Source: Didymella arachidicola (Eukaryota; Ascomycota; Dothideomycetes; Pleosporales; Didymellaceae). From it: a DNA stretch of 64,000 nt. The position numbers and the translations under genes were made by a program. The stretch covers positions 1,116,001-1,180,000 of the forward strand of contig CM049997.1 in the NCBI GenBank assembly GCA_016630955.3, in the 5' to 3' direction. Under the pieces are notes generated by a model, which saw only the letters and a list, made by a program, of their open reading frames with translations, was not told where the DNA came from and made no database searches. This document shows positions 19,661 through 29,200 of the stretch, in pieces (position 1 is the first letter of the stretch; each line of letters opens with the position of its first letter).

Positions 19661-21495
19661 ACGTGTTTTACAAGCGAGTCGGCCACCCCACCAACTTTAA
19701 GCACCACTATAGGCTTACAACTCAACAACGCAATAGTATAATATATAGAGATTTACAGAGGAGATTATGTAGTAGCTACAGCTTCTTTTTTGCATGTACG
19801 TGAGTTGTGCCCAGTCTCCCTACACGTCTTACAGCGCGCTAGAGCCTGGCGGCTAAGGCCTGATCGCTCTCCTCCCTGAGGCTCCTCACGGGCAAGCTGC
19901 TGATCAGCCTCACGTTGAGCAAGTATATCCTCTCCAGCCCCCTTTGTTAACACACTTCGCTTCTGTATACGCTTTTTCTTGCGCTCCTTACGCTTTGACG
20001 CTGCTTCGTTGGCTCTCTCAAGGCTGGTGATCCGATCGCGCATCAGCTCAGCTGAGAGCATCATCACCTCAGCCCCCTTCTTGAGCTGGTTAATCGCCTC
20101 AATAATCGAAGCTGGTGATGAGCTCTTGTGCTGTCGCACGCGATTGCGTATCAACGTTGATTGAGCCTCAAGCTCACGTACATTGCTCGGCGTACGAGCC
20201 TCCCAGAGAGCCTCCGTGAGAGCAGCTGGTGGAGTAGGTGTACGTAGCTGTATGTCTAGCTTTGAGAGGACAGCCTCTGGCTGATAAGGTACTAGACCTG
20301 CTCCCCGGAAGGCTGAGCAGATATTGACTGGCGTAAACGATCGATTAAAGGCTGCCTTCAACGCAGGCATAAACTCAAGCTTGGTGATGTGGTTGATGTG
20401 GTTGCGTATCAGGCTCTCTACCTCACGACTATAGGCGCGCTTTAACGGCGAGAAGCAGCCAACGTCAAGGGGCTGGAGTAGGTGAGAGGAGTGAGGTGGC
20501 ATACAGAGCGTATAGATGTTGTGCTCCTTGCAGAGCTCCTGGAATCCAAGAGAGTGGTGGCTCTCGTGGCCGTCAAGGATAAGTAGGCGCCGCGCTCCAA
20601 CTACACGAGCCTGAGTGTGAGCGTTAAAGTGCTTCAGCCACTCTACCCCAAGCTCGTTATTTGTCCAGCCATTGTCGCTTACTGCGATTGCCCAGTCGCG
20701 TGGGATCTCTGCCTCGTACCAGGCAGAGAGGTGGTACTTGCCAGCAAAGATAAGGAATGGTGGGACTGACCAGCCAGCAGCGTTGATCGCAGCAATCACT
20801 GTCGCCCACTCACGATCACCTGGCTGGACAGTCTTTGGCCTGCCTTTCCTCTCTGCTCCTGTCACAACAAGCTGCGTTGTAGTCTTGCCCATCATAAAGC
20901 CAGCCTCGTCAAAGTTGTAGACATCTTCGTCGCAGATGCCGTACTTGGCCTTTGTCTGCTCTACAAGCTCAAACAAGCCTTGGATAAGGACAGGATCCTC
21001 GCATAGAGCTCTCTGCCTGTCATACGCTCGGTTGAAACGCGTTGTAAGACTCTCTGTACGCTTAACAAAGTTGCGCGGCCAGTGGACGCCAACCTGACTA
21101 GCACTGCGTGCAGCCAGCAGTCTATCAGCCATATCACGTATAGCTGCGTACGTAGGCGCAAATCCACGTAGATCTAGATCAAGTATGTATTTAACAATCA
21201 CCTCCTCTTCTAGCTGGGTAAGCTTCTTTGAGTTGGGCTGGCAATCGCGTCGGGCAGGCTTCCCAGCGCGTCGGTCGCGCATTGTCATACGAGGGACGTT
21301 AAAGGCTAGAGCAGCGCGGCTTTCAGACTGAATCTGCTTTGAAACAATAGAATTAATAGCAAGCTGAACATCAGCTTCATTTGATAGTACTTGAGGGGCA
21401 TAGCGTTGAGGCATGATGAAAAGACTTAAGGTGGTTGATCAAAGTTGGTGGGGCTGACGACTCGCTTGTATTGACGACTCGCTTGTAAAACACGT
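19661..21495 (-). mobile_element. Transposon B4, intact transposase, asymmetric TIRs
   Basis: 1835 bp with TA at 19659-19660 and 21496-21497. Both ends begin ACGTGTTTTACAAGCGAGTC. The right TIR has two 17-bp units with ACAAGCGAGTCG, the left only one, as if exactly one unit had been lost. Confidence 0.9.
19765..21414 (-). CDS. Family B transposase of B4 (pogo/Fot1 DDE with zinc knuckle), intact
   Basis: 549 residues, uninterrupted. Domains in order: HTH-like N-terminus (ESRAALAFNVPRMTMRDRRAG), CENP-B-type DNA-binding segment (TQLEEEVIVKYILDLDLRGF ... NFVKRTESLTTRF), DDE core with YNFDEAGFMMG, LLILDGHESHH and LQPLDVGCFSPLK, then a coiled coil with a KERKKKRIQKR basic cluster and a CCHC knuckle CKTCRETGHNSRTC (C-x2-C-x4-H-x4-C). 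All three catalytic acids are present, so it could be active. It would act in the nucleus on its own TIRs at TA targets. Confidence 0.93.
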   Translation of the reverse strand: MPQRYAPQVLSNEADVQLAINSIVSKQIQSESRAALAFNVPRMTMRDRRAGKPARRDCQPNSKKLTQLEEEVIVKYILDLDLRGFAPTYAAIRDMADRLLAARSASQVGVHWPRNFVKRTESLTTRFNRAYDRQRALCEDPVLIQGLFELVEQTKAKYGICDEDVYNFDEAGFMMGKTTTQLVVTGAERKGRPKTVQPGDREWATVIAAINAAGWSVPPFLIFAGKYHLSAWYEAEIPRDWAIAVSDNGWTNNELGVEWLKHFNAHTQARVVGARRLLILDGHESHHSLGFQELCKEHNIYTLCMPPHSSHLLQPLDVGCFSPLKRAYSREVESLIRNHINHITKLEFMPALKAAFNRSFTPVNICSAFRGAGLVPYQPEAVLSKLDIQLRTPTPPAALTEALWEARTPSNVRELEAQSTLIRNRVRQHKSSSPASIIEAINQLKKGAEVMMLSAELMRDRITSLERANEAASKRKERKKKRIQKRSVLTKGAGEDILAQREADQQLAREEPQGGERSGLSRQALARCKTCRETGHNSRTCKKEAVATT

Positions 21496-21497
21496 TA

Positions 21498-22257
21498 ACA
21501 AGATTGTTACCCTATGTATGCCTCCACACTCATCACACCTCCTACAGCCACTTAATGTGGGTTGTTTTGCCCCTCTAAAGACAGCGTACGGGCGCCAAGC
21601 CGAGATGCTTATGCGCAACTAGATTACCTACCTTATAAAAACTAAGTTCCTGCCATGCTTTAAAGCAGCCTATAATGCAGTATTTACTCCTAGTAACATC
21701 CAAGGAGGGTTCCGAGGCGCTGGATTAGTCCCTTTTGACCCAGAACGGGTCATATCAGCCCTTGATGTGAAGCTTCGGACTCTATCACCACCACTTGCCG
21801 CCAACAACGTGCCCTGGCAGTCGCAAACCCCTAGCAATACCCTAGAATTTGGGTCGCAATCAACGCTTGTAAAGTCAAGGATTCAGAGACACGTAGACAG
21901 CTCTCCTACATCTATAGTTAAGGCGTTTTAGAAGGTGTTAAAGGGGGCTGCAATTATTGCGCACAAGCTGGTTTTGGCTTAACAGGAAATCAAGGAGCTT
22001 CAAGCGGCTCATAAGGCCGCCACGCGACGAAAATCACACAAAAGAAAGCGGGTTTAGAAGGAAGGGACCCTAATAGTTGAAGATGGGCAGCGACTGGCAG
22101 CTCTAAAGGACTTTGGGGCGCGTAGTAATAGGAAGAGGGCAAAGAAGCAAGTGCGCGCTCAAGAGGGTGAGCCGAACCAAAGGCGCTGTAGAAGGTGCAA
22201 TCAGACTAGGCACAACGCGCGAACGTGCAAGATTGATGTAGAAGAGGTCTCTGAATG
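21498..22257 (+). pseudogene. B5 transposase fragment
   Basis: C-terminal half only, with in-frame stops (for example within AFxKVLKG near 21930 and at LVLA* near 21979). The knuckle region is recognisable (CRRCNQTRHNARTC, one Gly lost). Confidence 0.8.
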
Positions 22258-22386
22258 ATATTACGTGCTATAGTCTGCCACAGAGTGCTAAAGTGTGGTG
22301 CTGTGGGCTATAATAGGTCAGGTTTTGGTAGGGGCTTGGCAAAAGTGAGCGACTCGCCCGTTGAGCGACTCGCCCGTGGGGTACGT
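21498..22386 (+). mobile_element. Transposon B5, 5'-truncated remnant
   Basis: Starts inside the catalytic domain (KIVTLCMPPHSSHLLQPLNV) directly at the TA beside B4 and ends with a right TIR (two GAGCGACTCGCCCGT units, 22320-22386) and TA 22387-22388. The 5' half is not found on the other side of B4. Confidence 0.8.
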
Positions 22387-22421
22387 TATCTAAGAACTAT
22401 TTAATAAGTAAAACTTAGGTA

Positions 22422-24285
22422 ACGTACATGTACAACGAGCGGACCGGTCAACGAGCGGGCCACTTTTGCCAAGACCACACCAAAACTCCCTCCCTACACT
22501 AATGCCTCCACAACAAGTACAGTTTAACGCGTCAAACGAGCGTCAGATACAGCTTGCGCTCCAAGCTCTCAAACAAGACGCGAATCTCTCAGAGCGACGC
22601 GCTGCAGCTATCTACAGCGTCTCTCGAACTACACTACACCAACGACGCGCTGGACGACCTTCACGCGTTAATATTATGGCCAACTTACGGAATCTAACCA
22701 GCGCTGAGGAGCAGGTGATTGTTATGCGCATACTTGAGCTGGTTACGCGAGGAGAGTCCCCCCGGCTTGAATTTGTGGCTGATATGGCCAATTCTCTGCT
22801 GAAAGAGCGCAGTTTGGCCCCTGTTGGCCCAAGGTGGGCCAGCAGGTTTGTTTCGCGTCAGGAGGAGCTCAAAACAGTTTTTAATCGCAAGTATGACTAC
22901 AAGCGAGCCCTCTGCGAGGACCCTGAGGTTATACAGGGCTGGTTCAACCTTGTAGCTACTACCAAAGTCAAGTATGGCATCCAGGACAACGACACGTACA
23001 ACTTTGACGAGACAGGCTTCATGATGGGCCAGATATCCACCGGAGTTGTTGTAACAGATGCAGAGAAACTAGGACGAGCAAAGCAGGTCCAGCCAGGCAA
23101 CCGGGAGTGGGTAACAGTCATTGAGGGCATTAATGCCACAGGATGGGCTATTCCACCCTACATCATCTTCAAAGCCCGCCAACACCAGTCCAGCTGGTAC
23201 AAGGACAACAACCTGCCCCAAGATTGGAGTATTGCCATCTCTGAGAACGGCTGGACTACCAATGAGCTTGGTTTTGACTGGTTGAAGCACTTTGACAGGT
23301 ATACAAAGGCGCGCACTGTTGGCAGCCACCGGTTGCTGATTATTGACGGTCATGGGAGCCACAACACTCCAGAATTCACGCAATACTGCAAGGATCAGAA
23401 GATTGTGATCCTATGCATGCCTCCGCACTCATCGCACCTCCTTCAGCCACTTGATGTGGGTTGTTTTGGCCCTCTGAAGAAGGCGTACGGGGTTGAGGTT
23501 AATGAGCTTATGCGCAACCGGATCAACCACATTACAAAGCAGGAGTTCCTCCCATGCTTTGTAGCGGCTCACAAGAAAGCTATTACCCCTAGCAACATTC
23601 AAGGAGGGTTCCGAGGGGCCGGATTGGCTCCCTTTGCCCCAGATCGCGTCATATTGGCCCTGGATGTGAAGCTGCGCACCCCATCGCCACCACTCCCCCA
23701 AAACAGCCCGCTCTGGCAGTCGCAAACCCCAAGCAATACCCTGGAATTTGGGTCGCAATCAACGCTTGTGAAGAAGAGGATTCAGACGCATGTTAATAGC
23801 TCACCAACCTCTATAGTTGAAGCGTTTGAGAAGGTCTCAAAGGGGGCAGCAATTATTGCGCACAAGCTGGTTTTGGCACAACAGGAGATTACTGAGCTTC
23901 GAGCGGCTAATAAGGCCGCCACGCGACGTAAATCGCACAAAAGAAAGCGTATTCAAGCTAAGGGAAGCCTTGCGGTTGAAGAGGGCCAGCGGATAGCTGC
24001 TCTGCAGGAGTTTAGCGCGCGTAGTGATGGTAAGAAGGCAAAGAAGCAGGTTCGGGCTGAAGGAGGTGAACCATCCCAACGACGCTGTGGACGGTGCGGA
24101 GAGAGTGGGCACAACGCGCGAACGTGCAAGAATGCTGTAGAAGAGGTCTCTTAGTAATATTACAGCTTGTTTTGCCTTATGCAGCGCCAGTTTGTAGTGT
24201 TTTGGGCCATAATAGGGGGAGTTTTGGTGTGGTCTTGGCAAAAGTGGCCCGCTCGTTGACCGGTCCGCTCGTTGTACATGTACGT
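22422..24285 (+). mobile_element. Transposon B6, intact
   Basis: 1864 bp with TIRs identical over at least the first 60 bp, starting ACGTACATGTACAACGAGCG; two repeat units (CAACGAGCGG) 16 bp apart. TA at 22420-22421 and 24286-24287. Confidence 0.95.
22502..24154 (+). CDS. Family B transposase of B6, intact
   Basis: 550 residues from the ATG at 22502 (MPPQQVQFNASNERQ). The frame is open further upstream into the TIR, but only through a non-ATG codon, so I use this ATG. HTH: SERRAAAIYSVSRTTLHQRRAGRP. Catalytic acids: D169 (YNFDETGFMMG), D282 (LIIDGHGSH) and D318 (LQPLDVGCFGPLK), i.e. DD35D. A coiled coil and the cluster RRKSHKRKRIQ precede a CCHC zinc knuckle CGRCGESGHNARTC (C529, C532, H537, C542). 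Intact ORF plus matched TIRs make this a good candidate for the active source of family B. Confidence 0.95.
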   Translation: MPPQQVQFNASNERQIQLALQALKQDANLSERRAAAIYSVSRTTLHQRRAGRPSRVNIMANLRNLTSAEEQVIVMRILELVTRGESPRLEFVADMANSLLKERSLAPVGPRWASRFVSRQEELKTVFNRKYDYKRALCEDPEVIQGWFNLVATTKVKYGIQDNDTYNFDETGFMMGQISTGVVVTDAEKLGRAKQVQPGNREWVTVIEGINATGWAIPPYIIFKARQHQSSWYKDNNLPQDWSIAISENGWTTNELGFDWLKHFDRYTKARTVGSHRLLIIDGHGSHNTPEFTQYCKDQKIVILCMPPHSSHLLQPLDVGCFGPLKKAYGVEVNELMRNRINHITKQEFLPCFVAAHKKAITPSNIQGGFRGAGLAPFAPDRVILALDVKLRTPSPPLPQNSPLWQSQTPSNTLEFGSQSTLVKKRIQTHVNSSPTSIVEAFEKVSKGAAIIAHKLVLAQQEITELRAANKAATRRKSHKRKRIQAKGSLAVEEGQRIAALQEFSARSDGKKAKKQVRAEGGEPSQRRCGRCGESGHNARTCKNAVEEVS

Positions 24286-24306
24286 TAAGTAACTATATTT
24301 ACTCTA

Positions 24307-25848
24307 ACGTTAAACACTACTGAGCCGGACAAACCACCAAGCCGGACACTTTTCCTTAGCATTGCAACTTTGCCGTACAATATAACATGCAACAACAACA
24401 CAGGCAGGAATTAATTCAGCAAGAAGGCAGAATTGCTCTTGCTCTTTAGGCGTACAATAAGGGACAGTTTTAGAGCGTGCGACGTGCTGCTGCAGCTTTT
24501 AATGTGCCTTTCCAGCGGCTCTCTAACCGGCACCGTAATATCACGTTTCGACCTGAGGCACCTCCCAACGGCCAGAAGCTCTCTATAGCTGAAGAGGAAA
24601 CGATTGTACGACACATTCTTGAGCTTGACGCGCGTGGGTTTCCCCTCCGGCTGCCTGAGGTAGCAGATATCGCCAATCAACTACTGGCCGTACGTGGCAG
24701 GACACCTGTTGGCAAGAACTAGGCAGGCCGATTCGTACAGCGTACAGAGGAGCTTAAAATAGCTTTTAATCAAGCAAAGGACCGTTAGAGAGTACTCTAG
24801 GAAGACCCAGAGGTTATTAGCGCGTGGTTTAAACTCATACAAGAGACAAAAGACAAGTATAGGGTCTTTAATAATAACATCTACAACTTTAATAAGACCG
24901 GCTTTTAGATAGGAGTTATCGCCTAAATAAAAGTTGTTACAGGCTTAGAGAGGCGTACGAAGCCAACTGTTATCTAGCTAGGCGATCGCGAGTAGGTTAC
25001 AGTCATCTAGAGCATCTGCGCTGCTAGGTATGCTATTCTACCCTTTATTATCTACAAAGGGCGCGTACACATCTCTGCCTAGTACAAGGAGACTAACATA
25101 CCGTACGATTAGAAGCTCTCTGTCTCTAAGAACGGCTGGACTAACAACGCACTTAGGCTTAAGTAGTTAAAGCACTTTAACTAGCATATAAAGACGCGTC
25201 AGAAGGGGTCGTACAGGCTGCTTATCTTGGACGGTTATAAGAGCCATCTTAACCAGGATTTTAAGGATTTCTGCCTCGTACACAAGATCCTTACCCTTTG
25301 CATGCCTGCTCACTTATCGCACATACTCCAGCCACTTAATGTAGTGTGTTTCTCGCCGTTGAAACTAAAGTACTCCTAACACGTACAAGGCTTGGCAAAG
25401 AAACAGATCCACCACATTAACAAGGAAGGCTTCCTTCCAGCATTTTAAGACGCGTTTTTTAACGTGTTTACTTACAACAACTGCAAGAAGGCCTTTAAGG
25501 CTTCAGGACTTGTGCCTATTAACGCGCAACGCGTCCTAGATCGGCTTGACGTACGATTACGCACCCTACCGCCACTACCTCTACCAGAAACACTATAGCA
25601 GTTGCAAACACTAAGCAATTCGCACGAGTTTAGATTACAAGCAAGGCTTGTAAGCGAAGCTATCGTACAGTCACCAGAAGATGCTAGAGGAGGGTTTTCG
25701 CAGCTAGTAAGAGGTGCTGAAAGGATGCTTCACCAGAATGTCGTACAAGCAGCTCGCATCCATGAGCTTGAAGAGCAATTAGCAGCAATTACTAAGCGCA
25801 AAACCCGAAAACGAAAGCAGATCCAGCATGGTGGAACAATAGAAACAA
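24307..25848 (+). mobile_element. Transposon B7, 3'-truncated, fused tail to tail with B8
   Basis: Left TIR at 24307 (ACGTTAAACACTACTGAGCC) after TA 24305-24306; AGCCGGAC occurs twice, 17 bp apart. The element is collinear and apparently identical, inverted, with B15 (coordinates sum to 64163) up to about 25848, where it changes abruptly to B8 sequence. Confidence 0.85.
24387..25848 (+). pseudogene. B7 transposase, heavily mutated and truncated
   Basis: Reads MQQQHRQELIQQEGRIALAL then a stop, with many further TAG/TAA codons at former Trp and Gln positions. Recognisable parts: RRAAAAFNVPFQRLSNRHRN and ETIVRHILELDARGF. The zinc-knuckle end is missing because of the fusion. Confidence 0.85.
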
Positions 25849-27159
25849 TCTCCACCATTGGAGTTGGTGATGATCCTTGGTGCCTTTGAATGCGATCGCG
25901 AAGTAACGTTAATTGAGCCTCTATCTCATTGGCGTTGGTGGGTGTCTAAGGGTTCTATTGGGCCCCCCCAGAGAGAGGCGGTGTTGGCGTGCGACGCTTC
26001 ACATCAAGCTTTGATAGCACCACTAATGGATTATTAGGCGCTAAGCCAGTTGCTTCAAAGCTTGATATAATGTTTGCCTTTAAAAACGCCTTATTAAACA
26101 CCTTTCTAAGGGTCGCGATAAAGGCTTTTTTGTCAATCCGGCCAATATGGTCCAGCGCCAAGACTCTGATCTCCTTGCTGTACGCCCGCTTTAATGGGGC
26201 AAAACAACCTACGTCAAGTGGCTGCAGGATGTGAGATGAGTGCGGAGGCATACACAGGGTAATTATCTTGTTCTACTCGCAGATTTTTTGAAGGCAAGTG
26301 ACTTGTGGCTCTCGTGGCCATCAAGTATTAGCAGCACGTGGCTACCCACCCTTCGGCCCTTGATCTGCTCAACAAAGTGCCTTAACCAGGCTACTCCAAT
26401 GTCGTTTGTAGTCCAGCCGTTGCTGCTGACCCCAATGCGCCATTAGGGCTTTAAATTAGGGTACTAGGACACGTCGTGGTTCTTGGCTTTGAAGATGAGA
26501 TAGGGTGCGATTGCCTAGCCCATCGCGTTGATTGCAGCGATCAGAGTCACCCACTCACGATCTCCCTGCTGGACCCCAACGGGCTTAGAGCGTCTTTCTG
26601 ATGCAGTGACTACTTTAATGCGATTTCTGATGCCTATAGTGAAGCCAGTCTTGTTAAAGTTGTAGGTATTGTTGTCTAGAATGCTATACTTGGCCTTAAC
26701 GTTCCGCACCAGGTCAAACCAGGGCCTAATGACCCCTTGGTCGCTGCAGAGGACCCTCTGGCGATCCCTCTGTCGAGTCATACGCGATTAGAGTTCAGGT
26801 TCGCGTTTAACAAAGTTTGACGCCCATCGAGGGCCAACAGGCTTCGCGTCGCGTGTAGCGCGCAGTTGATTAGCCATATCTTCAACGCAATGGAGCGTTA
26901 GGGCTCTGCCTTGCTGATCAAGGTTCTTGATATGCTGCACAAGCGTTCTCTCTTCTGTCTTACTAAGCGCTGATGATTTGGGCTAGGTATCGCGTGTTAA
27001 CTGCTTCCTAGCGTGTCGCCTTTAGAGGGTTGTTCTTGGCACGTTATAGACGATAGCAGCGCGTTGCACGCTTAGTTCTTGAGGTTTCTTAATTGCTTAC
27101 AGTGCAAGCTTAATTCTGTCTTCTTTCAAGAGCGATTTAAGGTCGGGTGGTTAATCTAT
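25849..27159 (-). pseudogene. B8 transposase, broken and truncated
   Basis: The start codon is ATA at 27159-27157, several stops are shared with B2, the first catalytic motif reads YNFNKTGF, and the C-terminus and zinc knuckle are absent. Confidence 0.85.
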
Positions 27160-27240
27160 TGTGGTTTAAAGATTAGTAGGCCCAATAACTTGTTGGGGTG
27201 GCCCACTCGCCTAGCCGGCCTACTCGCTATGCACTTACGT
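25849..27240 (-). mobile_element. Transposon B8, 3'-truncated
   Basis: The terminus at 27240 (ACGTAAGTGCATAGCGAGTA read inward) is followed by TA 27241-27242, shared with B9. The distal part is an inverted copy of B2 (coordinates sum to 43306) up to the junction with B7. Confidence 0.85.
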
Positions 27241-27242
27241 TA

Positions 27243-29062
27243 ACGTAGGTGGCAAGCGGGCTGCGCACCCCACCAAACTTGCCCACCTCTCTATACGTGT
27301 ATCTCAACAACGCAACAGTATAATATATAGAGATTAAAGCAGTAGATTAAGCAGTAGCTATAGTGTCTTTCTTGCACGTACGCGCGTTGTGTCCAGTCTC
27401 TCTACACTTGCTGCAGCGCGCCAGAGCCTGGCGGCTGAGGCCTGATTGCTCTCCTGTCTGACGCTTTTCATGAGCAGTCTGCTGCTCAGCCTCACGTTGA
27501 GCGAGTATATCCTCTCCAGCTCCCATTGTTAATACTCCTTGGTGTTGTATACGCTTTCTCTTGCGCTGCCTACGCGCAGACGCTGCCTTACTTGCCTTCT
27601 CAAGGTTGGTGATGCGATCGCGCATTAGCTCAGCAGACAGCATTATCACCTCTGCCCCTTTCTTAAGCTGATCTATTGCTTCAATAATTGACGCTGGCGA
27701 AGAGCTCTTATGCTTACGTACGCGCTCACGTATTAGGCTTGACTGAGCCTCAAGCTCACGTACGTTGCTTGGTGTACGAGCCTCCCACAGAGTGTTGATC
27801 AGAGCTGCTGGTGGAGTCGGCGTACGCAGCTGCACGGTAAGCTTTGATAGGACTGCGTCTGGCTGGTGTGGGACAAGACCTGCTCCTTGAAAAGCTGATC
27901 GTATATTGGCTGGTGTAAACGATCGATCGTACGCTGCCTTAAGAGCTGGCAGATACTCAAGCTTGTGACGTGGTTGATATGGTCGCGGATCAGGCTCTCA
28001 ATCTCACGGCTGTACGCGCGCTTCAATGGCGAGAAACAGCCAACGTCAAGACGCTGGAGAAGGTGAGATGAGTGAGGCGGCATGCAGAGCGTGTAGATGT
28101 TGTTCTCCTTGCAGATCTCCTGGAACTTAAGAGAGTGGTGACTCTCATGGCCATCAAGGATGAGCAGCCGACGTGCTCCTACTGTACGAGCCTTTGTATG
28201 AGCGTTGAAGTGCTCTAGCCACTCTACTCCTAGCTCGTTGGTAGTCCAGCCGTTGTCGCTGACTGCGATCGCCCAGTCGCGTGGGATTGCCGCGTCCTTA
28301 TACCAGGCAGAGAGGCGGTACTGGCCAGTCAAGATGATGAATGGTGGGATAGACCAGCCAGCAGCATTGATACCAGCAATCAACGTTGCCCACTCACGAT
28401 TGCCAGGCTGAACAGTCTTTGGCCTGCCTCTCCTCTCTGATCCTGTCACAACAAGCTGCGTTGTGATCTTGCCCATCATAAAGCCTGCCTCGTCAAAGTT
28501 CCAGACGTCATCATCACAGATGCCGCACTTGATCTTTGTCTGCTCTACCAGCTCGAACCACTTCTTGATTAAGACTGGATCTTCACACAGAGCTCTCTGC
28601 CTATCATATGCGCGATTAAAACGCGTCGTAAGACTGTCTGTACGCTTAACAAAGTTGGCAGGCCACTTCTGCCCAACCTCACCAGCGCTGCGCGCAGCCA
28701 GCAGTCTATTAGCCATATCACGTACAGCTGCGTACGTGGGCGCAAACCCACGCAAGTCAAGGTCAAGTATATGGGTAACAATCACCTCCTCTTCTACCTG
28801 AGTGAGCTTCCTTGAGTTAGGCTGGCAATCGCGTCGGGCAGGTACACCAGCGCGTCGGCTGCGCAGTGTAGATTCAGCAACGTTGTAGGTATTAGCAGCG
28901 CGTCAATTAGCGTGTAATTGACCAGAAGTAATAGACAAGAGAGCAAGCTGAATATCTGCTTCATTTGAGGTTATCTGAGTAGCACTGCGTTGAGCCATTG
29001 TACGTTAAGATGAAAGAGGTGGGCAAGTTTGGTGGGGTGCACAGCTCGCTTGCCACCTACGT
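27243..29062 (-). mobile_element. Transposon B9, single-unit TIRs
   Basis: 1820 bp, TA at 27241-27242 and 29063-29064, both ends starting ACGTAGGTGGCAAGCG. Each TIR holds only one repeat unit instead of two, and the element is shorter than its relatives. Confidence 0.88.
27347..28998 (-). pseudogene. B9 transposase: one nonsense codon and one frameshift
   Basis: From the ATG at 28998 there is an in-frame TGA at 28905-28903. A one-base deletion near 27964 (CTTGTGACG, where B4 has CTTGGTGATG) shifts the frame. The rest is close to B4, with YNFDEAGF-type (WNFDEAGFMMG), LILDGHESH and LLQRLDVGCF motifs. The zinc knuckle CSKCRETGHNARTC is intact. Relatively young. Confidence 0.88.
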
Positions 29063-29200
29063 TACCTATAAAAGATAACGTACCTTACGGGCGAACGCCG
29101 CACAAGGGCGAACGCCGCACCTAGTTTTACTAGGGAAAACCAAACATCTAGAGGCTAATAGCTCTAGAACTATCTTATAGAATCTTCTAAAAATTAAATA

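Noticed and set aside
22466..22501. N-terminal extensions of transposase frames into the TIR (also at 57649, 32877 and 55526)
   Set aside because: They start at non-ATG codons or run through the TIR; homologous copies agree on the internal ATG.
24080..24150. Zinc-knuckle motifs as a sign of a retrotransposon Gag
   Set aside because: The same ORF carries HTH and DDE transposase motifs and the elements have TIRs with TA duplications; there is no reverse transcriptase or LTR.
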